In this document: piece by piece, positions 8,709 to 17,264 of the stretch
Numbering within the stretch: position 1 is the stretch's first letter
How the letters are laid out: each line of letters begins with the position of its first letter
From: an uncultured Bacilli bacterium
GTDB taxonomy: Bacteria; Bacillota_I; Bacilli_A; RF39; UBA660
Assembly: GCA_947627675.1 (NCBI GenBank)
Contig: CANQWY010000009.1
Span: 1 to 37,202, forward strand
DNA length: 37,202 bases
Direction: 5' to 3'
The notes under the pieces: generated by a model
What the model was told of the DNA's origin: nothing
The model's input: only the letters and a program-made list of their open reading frames with translations
Database searches by the model: none
Program-made: the position numbers and the translations under genes

Positions 8709-9869
8709 ATGAATATGGATCAGTTTATTAAACTATATTATCCAATTAACACTTTAATTGAAAATAAAGATTTAGTTTTTAAATATTATGTTAATCAATA
8801 TGGTAATAAATATAAAGATTTATTAAATGAAAGAATGGAAAATATTATTTATTTTTTTAATTCTACACCAGATTTTACTTTTTATTTTCTACTTCAAAAT
8901 CAAAAATATATTATAAATTTTGAAAATATGAAAAAAATGGAAATAGAATATAATGATTATATGAGTATAAAAAAAAGAATTAAAAGTGATATTATGAAAT
9001 GTAAATATATTCTTTTTTGCATTAGTCATAATATATCTTATACTGAATATTATTGCAAGTATGATTTAATTTTAGAACTTGCTAATTTATTTATTAATGA
9101 TATTTCCAAATATCAAGTTGAATGTTCCGACTTAGGAATTAGACCAGTTAGTGATAAAAAAATAAGAGATAGATTTAAAATAGAATTAAATTTGTTGATA
9201 AATAATATAGAAAATGAATCTATTAAAGAAAGTATTTGGTGGAAAAATTTAAGCCATTCTTTTAAAAGTAAAGGGATAAATATTTCTAGTATATATCATT
9301 TTTACGAAAGCATAAATAATAAAAATAATCTTGGTCCACATTGTAGTATTATTGGCAATAACACAGTTGTTTTTATCCCATTACTTGAATGTTATTATAA
9401 ACAATACTGTCTAGATAGAATTTTTTTACATGAAAACAGGCATGCAATTGAAACAAATATTAAAACAAATTATATAGGAATTGACTCTCTAGACAATAAA
9501 TTAGAAATTCTAAATGAAATTAGAACAGATATTCATGCTATAGATGATAATAATCAATTACCAGAGATTTTTTCTAAAGAAGATAATAGAGAACATATAA
9601 TTTACTATTATGAAAAAATTTTCCCTTATGTTGACGATTTATTTTTTAAATACGGGTATTTGTTTGATAAACTCATTATGGAAGGTAATATAGAAAAGCT
9701 TTATAAAATATTTGGTAAGAAAAAAATATTTGAACTTGAAAATATACTTTTAGAAATTTTAGAGATTATTAAATCAGATAATTTTTCTGCTATTCCAGAT
9801 AAGAGTGAAGCTTTAAAATTAGTAAAAAAAATGGAGCTTAGTTCTTTATTAAAACTTAAAAAAAATTGA
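8709..9869 (+). CDS. Putative zinc metallopeptidase (HExxH, gluzincin-like), function unknown
   Basis: I do not recognise the family of this 386-residue protein. It carries HENRH at 241-245 (an HExxH zinc site) and NEIRTD at 269-274, where E270 sits at the spacing of a gluzincin third ligand followed by Asp. No signal peptide or membrane segment is evident, so it is probably cytoplasmic. The N-terminal 200 residues look helical and are rich in Tyr, Asn, Ile and Lys. It lies between rpmA and obgE, the slot that spo0B occupies in Bacillus subtilis, and is followed 15 bases later by obgE. The ribosome site is a G-run (GGGGGG, 8698-8703). Enzyme activity is inference from the motif only; a structural, inactive role is possible. 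Confidence 0.6.
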   Translation: MNMDQFIKLYYPINTLIENKDLVFKYYVNQYGNKYKDLLNERMENIIYFFNSTPDFTFYFLLQNQKYIINFENMKKMEIEYNDYMSIKKRIKSDIMKCKYILFCISHNISYTEYYCKYDLILELANLFINDISKYQVECSDLGIRPVSDKKIRDRFKIELNLLINNIENESIKESIWWKNLSHSFKSKGINISSIYHFYESINNKNNLGPHCSIIGNNTVVFIPLLECYYKQYCLDRIFLHENRHAIETNIKTNYIGIDSLDNKLEILNEIRTDIHAIDDNNQLPEIFSKEDNREHIIYYYEKIFPYVDDLFFKYGYLFDKLIMEGNIEKLYKIFGKKKIFELENILLEILEIIKSDNFSAIPDKSEALKLVKKMELSSLLKLKKN

Positions 9870-9884
9870 AAGGGAGCACTTAAA

Positions 9885-11165
9885 ATGTTTGTAGATGAGG
9901 TTATAATTAAAGTAATAGCAGGTAATGGGGGCGATGGTTGTACTGCTTTTCGTAGAGAAAAATATGTAGATATGGGTGGCCCATTTGGTGGAAATGGTGG
10001 ACATGGTTCTAATATAATATTTAAGGTTGATGAAGGCTTACATACCTTACTTGATTTAAGATATCAAAAATTAATTAAAGGAAAAAAAGGTGAAAATGGT
10101 AAAGGCAAAAATCAACATGGTAAAAATGCAGAAGATATTATTATAAAAGTTCCTCTTGGAACAGTTGTTACTGATAATGATACTAATCTTGTTATTTGCG
10201 ATTTAAAACATAAAGATGATTTTGCAATTGTTTGTAAAGGAGGAAGAGGAGGAAGAGGTAATACAGCCTTTAAAACTCAAACAAATACAGCTCCAGATTT
10301 TTCAGAAAATGGCGAGCCTGGTGAGGAAAGAGAACTAAAAGTAGAAGTTAAAATGTTAGCAGATGTTGGATTGGTTGGACTTCCAAGTGTTGGGAAAAGT
10401 ACCTTTATTTCTGCTGTTAGTAGAGCAAAACCTAAAATTGCAGCATATCACTTTACAACATTAGTACCTAATTTAGGAGTCTCTCAAAGTAGAGATGGTT
10501 ATAGTTTTGTTTTAGCAGATTTACCAGGTTTAATTGAAAATGCTAGCTTAGGTGAAGGGCTAGGTGATAAATTTTTAAAACATATCGAACGAACTAAGAT
10601 TATTGCTCATGTAATCGATATGGGTAAAACAGAAGGAAGAGATCCATATAATGATTTTCTTCTTATCAATAAAGAACTTGAAAATTTTAATCCAAAGTTA
10701 TTAAAAAAACCAATGATTATTATTGCAAATAAAATGGATATGGGCGAAGCTGAACAAAACTTAATAGAATTTAAGAAAAAAATAAATAATGAAAAGATAA
10801 AAATATTTCCAGTTAGTGCTTTTACAAAAAAAGGTACAAATGAAGTAATAGATTATTTAGCAACTATCTTAAAAGAAATGAAAGATGAAGAATTATTTTC
10901 GACAGATGAGTTTGAAGACCATGTTTTATATAAGTTTCAAAAAGAACAGCCTTATACAATTTCAAAAGAAGATGATGTATTTGTAATTAAAGGAGAAAAA
11001 ATAGAAAAACTCTTTAAAATGACTAAGTTTACAAGCGAAGAAGGTCAAAGAAGATTTGCCCGAAAATTAACTAAAATGGGAATTGATGAAAAATTAGAAG
11101 AAATGGGAATAAAAGAAGGAGATATGGTTAGAATATTAGACTTCTACTTTGAATATAGAAAATAA
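9885..11165 (+). CDS. obgE: GTPase ObgE/CgtA
   Basis: This 426-residue protein has the three Obg domains. The first is the glycine-rich Obg fold (about 1-158, with GGNGGHGSN and GGRGGRGN). The G domain follows (P-loop GLPSVGKST at 165-173, DLPGLIE, NKMD). The last is the C-terminal OCT domain (about 345-426), found in Gram-positive Obg. It is an essential GTPase linked to late 50S assembly and stress signalling; in B. subtilis it is also needed for Spo0A phosphorelay activation. The start follows AAAGGGAG. It is probably cotranscribed with the upstream metallopeptidase-like gene. Confidence 0.98.
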   Translation: MFVDEVIIKVIAGNGGDGCTAFRREKYVDMGGPFGGNGGHGSNIIFKVDEGLHTLLDLRYQKLIKGKKGENGKGKNQHGKNAEDIIIKVPLGTVVTDNDTNLVICDLKHKDDFAIVCKGGRGGRGNTAFKTQTNTAPDFSENGEPGEERELKVEVKMLADVGLVGLPSVGKSTFISAVSRAKPKIAAYHFTTLVPNLGVSQSRDGYSFVLADLPGLIENASLGEGLGDKFLKHIERTKIIAHVIDMGKTEGRDPYNDFLLINKELENFNPKLLKKPMIIIANKMDMGEAEQNLIEFKKKINNEKIKIFPVSAFTKKGTNEVIDYLATILKEMKDEELFSTDEFEDHVLYKFQKEQPYTISKEDDVFVIKGEKIEKLFKMTKFTSEEGQRRFARKLTKMGIDEKLEEMGIKEGDMVRILDFYFEYRK

Positions 11166-11170
11166 TCAAA

Positions 11171-11530
11171 TTATTTATTTTCTAAAAAAACTTTTTCATT
11201 ATTTGTATACTCAATATTTAATTTATCATTAATTTTTAAATCAATATTATTAGGAAGTTTTAAAATATAAATATATTTTGTTTTTTTAGGCGATATTAAT
11301 ATTTTTTCTGTAGAGACATTTTTTAAAAATTTAATTACATTATTATATTTATCGACAAAAATAATATCTGTTTTTTGGCAGAAAAAATAAGTACTTATTA
11401 TTTTTTTATTCAAAAAGCAAATTCCTTCATCTATTTCATCCAATTTAAATTTAAAACTTTTAAATTTTTCTATTTTAGTTTTTAGTAATTTGATAGATAT
11501 TTTATTATTTTTTGAAATTTTTAATAACAT
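11171..11530 (-). CDS. DUF192-like small protein
   Basis: This 119-residue protein is opposite to its neighbours, five bases after obgE. The segment from about 38 to 105 fits the DUF192 (COG1430) pattern: a stretch corresponding to the family's IHTFFM (here ISTYFF), then a hydrophobic strand with Asp and VDKYNNVI, and finally a leucine strand with Pro before a basic-acidic turn and K-x-N-D-K-L-N-I-E. Most DUF192 proteins are exported or lipid-anchored. This one has no signal peptide and a Lys-rich N-terminus. The function of the family is unknown. The ribosome site AGGTGA lies just upstream on its strand. Confidence 0.5.
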   Translation of the reverse strand: MLLKISKNNKISIKLLKTKIEKFKSFKFKLDEIDEGICFLNKKIISTYFFCQKTDIIFVDKYNNVIKFLKNVSTEKILISPKKTKYIYILKLPNNIDLKINDKLNIEYTNNEKVFLENK

Positions 11531-11630
11531 TTTAATTCACCTGTTTAAATAATAGCATAAATATTAATATATAACTAGAAAAAATATATGTGATGTGATA
11601 TTATATATACAGTTAAAAGGAGGAAAAAAT

Positions 11631-12356
11631 ATGAGTGGACATTCTAAGTGGGCAACTATTCATAGAAAAAAAGGGGAACTTGATGCAGCACGTGGTAAAG
11701 TTTTTCAAAAACTTGCAAAGGAAATTTATGTTGCAGCGAAGAGTGGTAGTCCTGATCCTGATAGCAATGCTTCTTTAAGAATGGTTATTGAAAAGGCAAG
11801 AGGAGCCAATATGCCTAAAGATAATATTGAAAAAGCAATACAGAAAGCTAAAGGGTCAACGGATGCAGAGTCATATGATGCTATTAGATATGAAGGTTAT
11901 GGTCCTGGTGGAGTTGCTATTATGGTTGATTGTTTAACCGATAATAAAAATAGAACAGCTAGTGAAGTAAGAAGTAGTTTTACAAAACGTGGTGGTAATT
12001 TAGGAACTAGTGGTAGTGTAAGTTATATGTTTGAACGCCGAGGAATTATTGATATCCCAAGCGATTATAATGAAGAAGATATTATGTTAACAGCACTTGA
12101 TAATGGAGCTTTAGACTTTGTTACAATTGATAATGTATATGAGATTACTACTTTAGCTGAAGATTTTATAAAAGTAAAAAATGCTTTAGAAAGTATAGGT
12201 GTTCAAGAATTTATAACAAGTGAGGTTACATTTATTCCTACCAATACTATGCAAGTTGATGATCCTGAACAAAAAGAAAAAATTCATAATTTAATAGAAC
12301 AATTAGAAGAATTAGATGATGTACAAGATGTTTATTGTAATTTAAAAGAAGAATAA
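11631..12356 (+). CDS. yebC: YebC/PmpR family protein (translation or transcription factor)
   Basis: This 241-residue protein starts with the family hallmark MSGHSKWATIHRKKG. The frame is open from 11595, but ATG 11631 follows AAAGGAGG (11617-11624) and matches the family start, so I use it. The three-domain YebC layout is intact, with GYGPGGVAIMV, TDNKNRTASEVR and the C-terminal FIPTNT region. Members were described as transcription regulators and more recently as factors relieving ribosome stalling at proline stretches; which applies here cannot be told. The gene ends in a strong terminator. Confidence 0.96.
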   Translation: MSGHSKWATIHRKKGELDAARGKVFQKLAKEIYVAAKSGSPDPDSNASLRMVIEKARGANMPKDNIEKAIQKAKGSTDAESYDAIRYEGYGPGGVAIMVDCLTDNKNRTASEVRSSFTKRGGNLGTSGSVSYMFERRGIIDIPSDYNEEDIMLTALDNGALDFVTIDNVYEITTLAEDFIKVKNALESIGVQEFITSEVTFIPTNTMQVDDPEQKEKIHNLIEQLEELDDVQDVYCNLKEE

Positions 12357-12368
12357 TTTAATCATATT

Positions 12369-12393
12369 AAGAGCTTGTTCATAGGCTCTTTTT
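12369..12393 (+). terminator. Intrinsic terminator after yebC
   Basis: AAGAGC (12369-12374), 10-base loop, GCTCTT (12385-12390), then Ts. It overlaps the -35 of the ruvA promoter. Confidence 0.8.
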
Positions 12394-12403
12394 AAGTTAT
12401 AAT
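12375..12403 (+). promoter_or_regulatory. Promoter of ruvAB-queA
   Basis: TTGTTC (12375-12380), 17 bp, TATAAT (12398-12403). The -35 lies in the loop of the yebC terminator. No LexA box was seen. Confidence 0.55.
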
Positions 12404-12426
12404 TATAGAAGAAATGAGGGTTATAT

Positions 12427-12987
12427 ATGTATGATTATATAAAAGGAATAGTTACAGAAATTAAAAGCAATGGTATAGTTTTAGAAAATAATGATATCGG
12501 TTATTTTATATATACTGCCAATCCTTATGCTTTTAATGAAAATGAAAATTATAAAGTATTTTTATATCAAGTTGTTAAAGAAGAAGAACTAACTTTATTT
12601 GGTTTTAAAAAAGAAGAAGAGAAAAGCTTATTTTTAAAATTAATTAATGTAAAAGGTTTAGGGCCAAGGATGGCGTTACCTATACTAGCAACGGGTTCAA
12701 TTAATGGTATAGTTGATGCTATTAATAGAGAAAATATTTTATATTTAAAAAAATTTCCAAAAATTGGTGATAAGCTTGCCAAACAAATAATTTTAGACTT
12801 AAAAGGAAAACTTAGTGATATTTCTGTTGATGCTATAGAAACTAATAATGGTGCTGTAGAATTACGTGAAGTATTAATTGGTCTTGGCTACAAAGAAAAA
12901 GAAGTTAGTGGGGTTATTAATAAGGTAGATTTAGAACTTAGCATAGAAGACCAAGTAAAAGAAGCTTTGAAATTACTGTTAAAATAA
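12427..12987 (+). CDS. ruvA: Holliday junction branch migration protein RuvA
   Basis: This 186-residue protein has the RuvA three-domain form. The N-terminal OB fold starts MYDYIKGIVTEI, and the middle helix-hairpin-helix DNA-binding region has NVKGLGPRMALPIL and FPKIGDKLAKQIILDLKGKL. A small C-terminal domain (about 140-186) contacts RuvB. A RuvA tetramer holds the four-way junction while RuvB hexamers drive branch migration. Fifteen bases separate it from ruvB, in the usual order. Slightly shorter than the ~200-residue family norm because the linker is brief. Confidence 0.97.
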   Translation: MYDYIKGIVTEIKSNGIVLENNDIGYFIYTANPYAFNENENYKVFLYQVVKEEELTLFGFKKEEEKSLFLKLINVKGLGPRMALPILATGSINGIVDAINRENILYLKKFPKIGDKLAKQIILDLKGKLSDISVDAIETNNGAVELREVLIGLGYKEKEVSGVINKVDLELSIEDQVKEALKLLLK

Positions 12988-13002
12988 AAGGAGTGGGTAT
13001 TT

Positions 13003-14019
13003 ATGGATAATGAGGATGTATTAAACAGCGAAGAACAAAAAGAAGATGAGGATCTTGAACAATCAATTAGACCAGATAGAATTGATGAATATATAGGTCA
13101 AAGTGATGTAAAAGAGAATATTAAAGTATTTGTTAGTGCTGCAAAAATGCGAGGTGAGGTTCTTGATCATGTTTTGCTATATGGTCCTCCAGGTTTGGGG
13201 AAGACTACTTTAGCTAATATAATTGCTAATGAACTTGGTAGTAATATAAAAACTGCAAGTGGACCTAGTATCGAAAAAAGTGGAGACTTAGCAGCAATTC
13301 TGTCTTCTTTAGAGCCTGGAGATGTCCTTTTTATTGATGAGATTCATAGAATGCCCCGTTTTATTGAGGAAATACTATATCCTGCAATGGAAGATTTTAC
13401 TCTTGATATTATTATCGGTAATGAGGGTAATACTAGAAGCATTAAAATAGATTTACCCCCTTTTACTTTAGTAGGAGCTACTACTAGAGCAGGTGATTTA
13501 ACAGCTCCTCTTAGAGATAGATTTGGTATTGTTTGTAAACTGCAATATTACACTAATGATGAATTATCTTTAATAGTTGAGAGAACTGCAAGAGTACTAG
13601 GTATAGGGATTAGTAAAGATGCTGCTTTTAACCTTGCAAGTAGGAGTCGTGGTACTCCAAGAATAGCTAATCGCTTATTTAAAAGAGTTAGAGATTTTGC
13701 AATAGTTGATAAAAAAGATACAATTGATAAAGAAATCTGTGATGTTGCACTTGATAGATTAAAGGTTGATAAATATGGTTTGGATGATACAGATCATGAA
13801 CTTTTACTAGCTATTATTAAAAAATTTAATGGTGGACCTGTTGGAGTAGAAGCAATAGCTTCTGCAATAGGCGAAGAAGTAACTACGATTGAAGATGTCT
13901 ATGAGCCATATCTAATGCAAAATGGCTTCTTAAAAAGAACAGCTAGAGGAAGAGTTGCAACTTCTAGAGCATATGAAGTTTTGCAAATAGATTATCAATC
14001 TAAAATATTTGATGATTAA
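13003..14019 (+). CDS. ruvB: Holliday junction branch migration ATPase RuvB
   Basis: This 338-residue AAA+ motor has Walker [10 protein letters not shown] starting at residue 61, Walker B LFIDEIHR and the sensor sequence LVGATTRAG. The arginine finger lies in LRDRFG, and a C-terminal winged helix contains [10 protein letters not shown] and RTARGR. It pairs with the RuvA just upstream for recombination and fork repair. The start follows AAAGGAG. queA follows after 15 bases, so the three genes form one operon. Confidence 0.99.
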   Translation: MDNEDVLNSEEQKEDEDLEQSIRPDRIDEYIGQSDVKENIKVFVSAAKMRGEVLDHVLLYGPPGLGKTTLANIIANELGSNIKTASGPSIEKSGDLAAILSSLEPGDVLFIDEIHRMPRFIEEILYPAMEDFTLDIIIGNEGNTRSIKIDLPPFTLVGATTRAGDLTAPLRDRFGIVCKLQYYTNDELSLIVERTARVLGIGISKDAAFNLASRSRGTPRIANRLFKRVRDFAIVDKKDTIDKEICDVALDRLKVDKYGLDDTDHELLLAIIKKFNGGPVGVEAIASAIGEEVTTIEDVYEPYLMQNGFLKRTARGRVATSRAYEVLQIDYQSKIFDD

Positions 14020-14034
14020 AATGGATGTGATTTT

Positions 14035-15063
14035 ATGAAAGTAGATGATTTTGATTATAATTTACCGGAAAAATTAATTGCTCAATCTCCTTTATTAAAA
14101 AGAGATGAAGCTAGATTAATGGTCCTTGATAAAAAAACAGGCACTATAGAACATAAAAAGTTTTACGATATAATAGACTATTTAAACGAAAATGATTGTT
14201 TAGTTTTAAATGACACAAAAGTTTTGCCTGCTCGTCTAATTGGAGAAAAGGAAGATACCCATGCTGTTATTGAAGTTTTACTTTTAAAAAATATTAATGA
14301 TAATATTTGGCAGTGTTTAACAAAGCCGGCAAGAAGAATTAAAATTGGCACTATTGTAAGTTTTGGTAATGGTTTATTAAAAGCAAAGTGTATTAAAATA
14401 GAAGATGATGGTTTACGTCAATTTGAATTTATTTATGAAGGCATCTTTTATGAAATTTTAGATAAATTAGGAACAATGCCTCTTCCTCCATATATCCATG
14501 AAAAATTAGAGGATCAGTCTATGTATCAGACTATTTATGCCAAGGAAATAGGAAGTGCTGCAGCTCCTACTGCTGGTCTACATTTTACCGAAGAATTATT
14601 AGAGAAAATAGCTAAGAAAAAAGTTAATATATGTTATGTAACTTTGCATGTTGGACTAGGAACGTTTAGACCTGTAAATGTACAAAATATTGAAGATCAT
14701 GTGATGCATAGTGAATTTTATACAATGAGCAAAGAAGTTGCTAATATATTAAATGAAACGAAAAAAAAGAAGGGTAATATTATTAGTGTAGGAACAACAT
14801 CTTCCAGAGTACTTGAAACCATTGCTTCAAAGTATGATGGCAGATTTGTAGAAGAGAGTGGTTTTACTAATATATTTATTTATCCAGGCTACAAGTTTAG
14901 GGGAGTTGATAAATTAATTACAAATTTTCATTTGCCAAAATCAACTCTTATTATGTTAGTTTCAGCTCTTGCTGGGCGAGAAAATATTATAAATGCCTAT
15001 AATATAGCCGTTAAAGAGGAATATAGATTTTTCTCATTTGGTGACGCAATGTTTATAAAATAA
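14035..15063 (+). CDS. queA: S-adenosylmethionine:tRNA ribosyltransferase-isomerase QueA
   Basis: This 342-residue protein covers the full QueA length. It begins [18 protein letters not shown] and includes [21 protein letters not shown] and [17 protein letters not shown], all family signatures. It transfers the ribosyl part of SAM to 7-aminomethyl-7-deazaguanine at tRNA position 34, giving epoxyqueuosine. The usual partner tgt does not follow; the surface-protein gene at 15277 sits there instead. A hairpin terminator ends the operon. Confidence 0.98.
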   Translation: MKVDDFDYNLPEKLIAQSPLLKRDEARLMVLDKKTGTIEHKKFYDIIDYLNENDCLVLNDTKVLPARLIGEKEDTHAVIEVLLLKNINDNIWQCLTKPARRIKIGTIVSFGNGLLKAKCIKIEDDGLRQFEFIYEGIFYEILDKLGTMPLPPYIHEKLEDQSMYQTIYAKEIGSAAAPTAGLHFTEELLEKIAKKKVNICYVTLHVGLGTFRPVNVQNIEDHVMHSEFYTMSKEVANILNETKKKKGNIISVGTTSSRVLETIASKYDGRFVEESGFTNIFIYPGYKFRGVDKLITNFHLPKSTLIMLVSALAGRENIINAYNIAVKEEYRFFSFGDAMFIK

Positions 15064-15087
15064 ATTTTATTTTAAGTGAAAAGGAAA

Positions 15088-15113
15088 AAGTTAGGATAAC
15101 CTATCTTTTTTTT
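15088..15113 (+). terminator. Intrinsic terminator after queA
   Basis: AAG-T-TAGG, loop ATAA, CCTA-T-CTT, one internal T-T mismatch, followed by a run of Ts. Confidence 0.7.
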
Positions 15114-15181
15114 GTTTACAAAATTTTACAGATTAATGAGTAGTTAATATATAAATTAATAAAATATATTTAAATAAGTTA

Positions 15182-15210
15182 TTTACAATACCCTTAAATT
15201 AAGATAAAAT
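15182..15210 (+). promoter_or_regulatory. Promoter of the surface-protein gene at 15277
   Basis: TTTACA (15182-15187), 17 bp, TAAAAT (15205-15210). An inverted repeat, ATGAGTA (15224-15230) and TACTCAT (15246-15252), lies in the 5' leader between promoter and start. Confidence 0.55.
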
Positions 15211-15276
15211 TTAAATATAAGATATGAGTATAATAATAAAAAAAGTACTCATAATAAGTAGTAAGAGGTGTTTATG

Positions 15277-17007
15277 ATGAATAAAGAAAAAAATAAAAAA
15301 GTAGCATTAACGATATTAGGAATAATAATATTAGTAGTAATGGTATTAGGAATAAGTTATGCGGCATTTAATTACACAGGAAAAGGAGAAGTAGAAAATG
15401 CCATAACAACAGGAACAATAACAATGGTATATACAGAAGGAGATAATGGAATAACTCTAAGTAATGCCATACCAATGGAAGATGAAGTAGGAAAGCAACT
15501 AAAAGATGATAACCAAATGTTTGATTTCACAGTTCAAATAAATATTGTAGGAAATACAACAATAAGTTATGAAGTAACTGCTGAAAAACAAACAGATAGT
15601 ACATTACAAAATAATGAAGTAAGGATCTATTTAGAAAGATCAACAGATAAAGCAAATTATAATGCAGTATCAAATGAAGTAACAGGATATGTCCCATTAG
15701 AAGAAGCAGATAGTTTTGGAGCGAAAGTAGGGGAAATGGTGTTAGATACAGGAAGTACAAGTACAACAGCAACATACTATTATCGCTTAAGAATGTGGGT
15801 AAGCAAGAGTTATGAATTAACAGAGGAATCAAAGCACTTTACCATAAAAGTAAACGTCTATGGAAGTGATGGAGTAAAAGTAACATCAAGATATTTAAAA
15901 GAATTTGGAAAAGACACATCAAATGCCAATAAACCAGAATTAGTAGGAGATATGATTCCAGTAGTATGGGATGAAAAAAATAAAACATGGGTAAAATCCC
16001 CAACTAATCAAAATAATTATTATAATTACGAAAATCAAAATTGGGCCAATGCCGTAACGATAAAAGAAACAGATAAAAGAGCAGAATATAAAAGCGCACC
16101 AATAGGAACAGAAGTGAAGATGACTGATATAAACACAATGTGGGTCTGGATCCCAAGATATTCATATGCTTTAAAAGGAGATTATGGAACACAAATAGGA
16201 GAAACTACTCCAAATCAAAATACCCCAGGAGCTTTTGATATTAAGTTTGTGAATACAAGTACAACTGATACTGGAGCCGGCAAATATACAGTAGATAATC
16301 CAGGTGGATATTATTATACACCATCAAGTTTTTGTTGGGGCAACACATGTGATGATGAAGGTCAAAGAAGTAATGAGAATACAGAATTATCTGGAATCTG
16401 GATAAGTAAATTTGAGATGACTGGTTCATTAACTGAAATAACATCAAAACCAAACGAAACGAGCATAACAAATCAAACAAATCAATCATTCTTTAATGCC
16501 ATTCAAACACAAATGAATAATACAAATGGTTCTACAAATTATGGTTTTAATGGAAATAATTATGATACGCATATGATAAAGAACACAGAATGGGGAGCGA
16601 TGGCCTATTTAAGTCAAAGTAAATACGGCAAGTATGGTAATAAAAATTATACAGGGGTTAATAAAGAGATTTATATAAATGATTATAGTGGATTACAAAC
16701 AGGATGTAGTAAAGGAGCGCCAGGAAGTGGAACTAGCGGTAATTCAAACAAATCAGATACATGTGAACATCAATATATGGAACCGGAGCCAGTACAACCG
16801 GGACGATATATGGAATCTACGATACTGTGGGAGGAGCCTGGGAACGTGTTATGGGAAATTACAATGATGAAAAGGGACAATCAGGATTTGAACAAATGCC
16901 CGAAAGAAAATATTATAATAAATATACAAATGAAACGGGAATCAAAGGCGATGCCACAAAAGCAGAAGGAACGAATGGATTTTATGAAGATTATCAAGAA
17001 TTTATAA
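15277..17007 (+). CDS. DGR-type variable surface protein, frameshifted before its variable cassette
   Basis: AAGAGGTG (15263-15270) best serves ATG 15277, although ATG 15274 and GTG 15268 are also in frame. The protein starts with a basic tail, a membrane segment and SYAAF. It then has a TasA-like beta domain nearly matching the protein at the window start, followed by the VGDMIPV...WVWIPRYSY...DTHMIKNTEWGAMAYLSQ region shared with the gene ending at 3226. Homology stops at about residue 500 (base 16776). There a single base appears missing: CAA-TAT-ATG where CAA-TAT-AAT-GGA is expected. Translation then continues in the wrong frame to a stop at 17007, giving an unrelated ~76-residue tail. 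The correct continuation is the next entry. Exported and probably cell-anchored. Whether the lesion is real, reversible or a sequencing error is open. Confidence 0.7.
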   Translation: MNKEKNKKVALTILGIIILVVMVLGISYAAFNYTGKGEVENAITTGTITMVYTEGDNGITLSNAIPMEDEVGKQLKDDNQMFDFTVQINIVGNTTISYEVTAEKQTDSTLQNNEVRIYLERSTDKANYNAVSNEVTGYVPLEEADSFGAKVGEMVLDTGSTSTTATYYYRLRMWVSKSYELTEESKHFTIKVNVYGSDGVKVTSRYLKEFGKDTSNANKPELVGDMIPVVWDEKNKTWVKSPTNQNNYYNYENQNWANAVTIKETDKRAEYKSAPIGTEVKMTDINTMWVWIPRYSYALKGDYGTQIGETTPNQNTPGAFDIKFVNTSTTDTGAGKYTVDNPGGYYYTPSSFCWGNTCDDEGQRSNENTELSGIWISKFEMTGSLTEITSKPNETSITNQTNQSFFNAIQTQMNNTNGSTNYGFNGNNYDTHMIKNTEWGAMAYLSQSKYGKYGNKNYTGVNKEIYINDYSGLQTGCSKGAPGSGTSGNSNKSDTCEHQYMEPEPVQPGRYMESTILWEEPGNVLWEITMMKRDNQDLNKCPKENIIINIQMKRESKAMPQKQKERMDFMKIIKNL

Positions 17008-17141
17008 CTTCTTCTGCCCCTTGGTTTACCTGTGGCGGTCTCTATTCCGATGGTGTTCGCGCTGGTGTTTTCCGCTTCGGTAACGGCAATGGTTCTGCTA
17101 ACATCAACTCTGGTTCGCGCCTTGTTTTAGCTACCTGGTAG
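16827..17141 (+). pseudogene. Out-of-frame C-terminal part of the surface protein at 15277 (variable C-type-lectin-like tail)
   Basis: In the third frame, sequence homologous to the gene ending at 3226 resumes at about 16779 (GTGASTTGTIYGIYDT) and runs to 17141. GTG 16827 is only the first possible start codon and has no ribosome site, so independent translation is unlikely. It contains ERVMGNYNDEKGQSGFE and the variable cassette ending in SRLVLATW. Adding one base near 16776 joins it to the upstream frame. It is best read as the real C-terminus of that protein rather than a separate gene. Confidence 0.75.
17022..17138 (+). other. Putative DGR variable repeat (VR) of the surface protein at 15277
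   Basis: Thirty-nine codons from TGG to TGG, then the stop. Adenine is 14 of 117 bases, and nearly every third position is C or T. AAC/AAT codons remain at 21, 23, 27 and 29, where the partner cassette at 3107-3223 has AGC, GTT, GAT and AGC. That is the pattern left when AAY codons in a template are randomised at their adenines. Confidence 0.65.
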
Positions 17142-17181
17142 GCTCTCTTTGATATATAAAAGGTTAAGTTATATTTTTACC

Positions 17182-17220
17182 AAAAAGTTTATCTTATAAA
17201 AAAGTTAAACTTTTTCTTTT
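17182..17220 (+). terminator. Intrinsic terminator after the surface-protein gene
   Basis: A perfect 10-bp inverted repeat, AAAAAGTTTA (17182-17191) and TAAACTTTTT (17206-17215), followed by more Ts. Confidence 0.75.
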
Positions 17221-17264
17221 TCTAAAATAAACTAATTAATCATATGATTATATTGGTGAAGAAT

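Noticed and set aside
10896-10906. Single TTCGACA heptamer inside obgE
   Set aside because: One copy within coding sequence is expected by chance and has no promoter nearby.
16765-16800. Programmed -1 ribosomal frameshift joining the two parts of the surface gene at 15277
   Set aside because: The direction would fit, but no X-XXY-YYZ heptamer or following hairpin was found at the point where homology switches frame.
16679-16867. 62-residue plus-strand frame inside the second variable surface gene
   Set aside because: It is the wrong frame of both the upstream and the downstream part of that gene and has no ribosome site.
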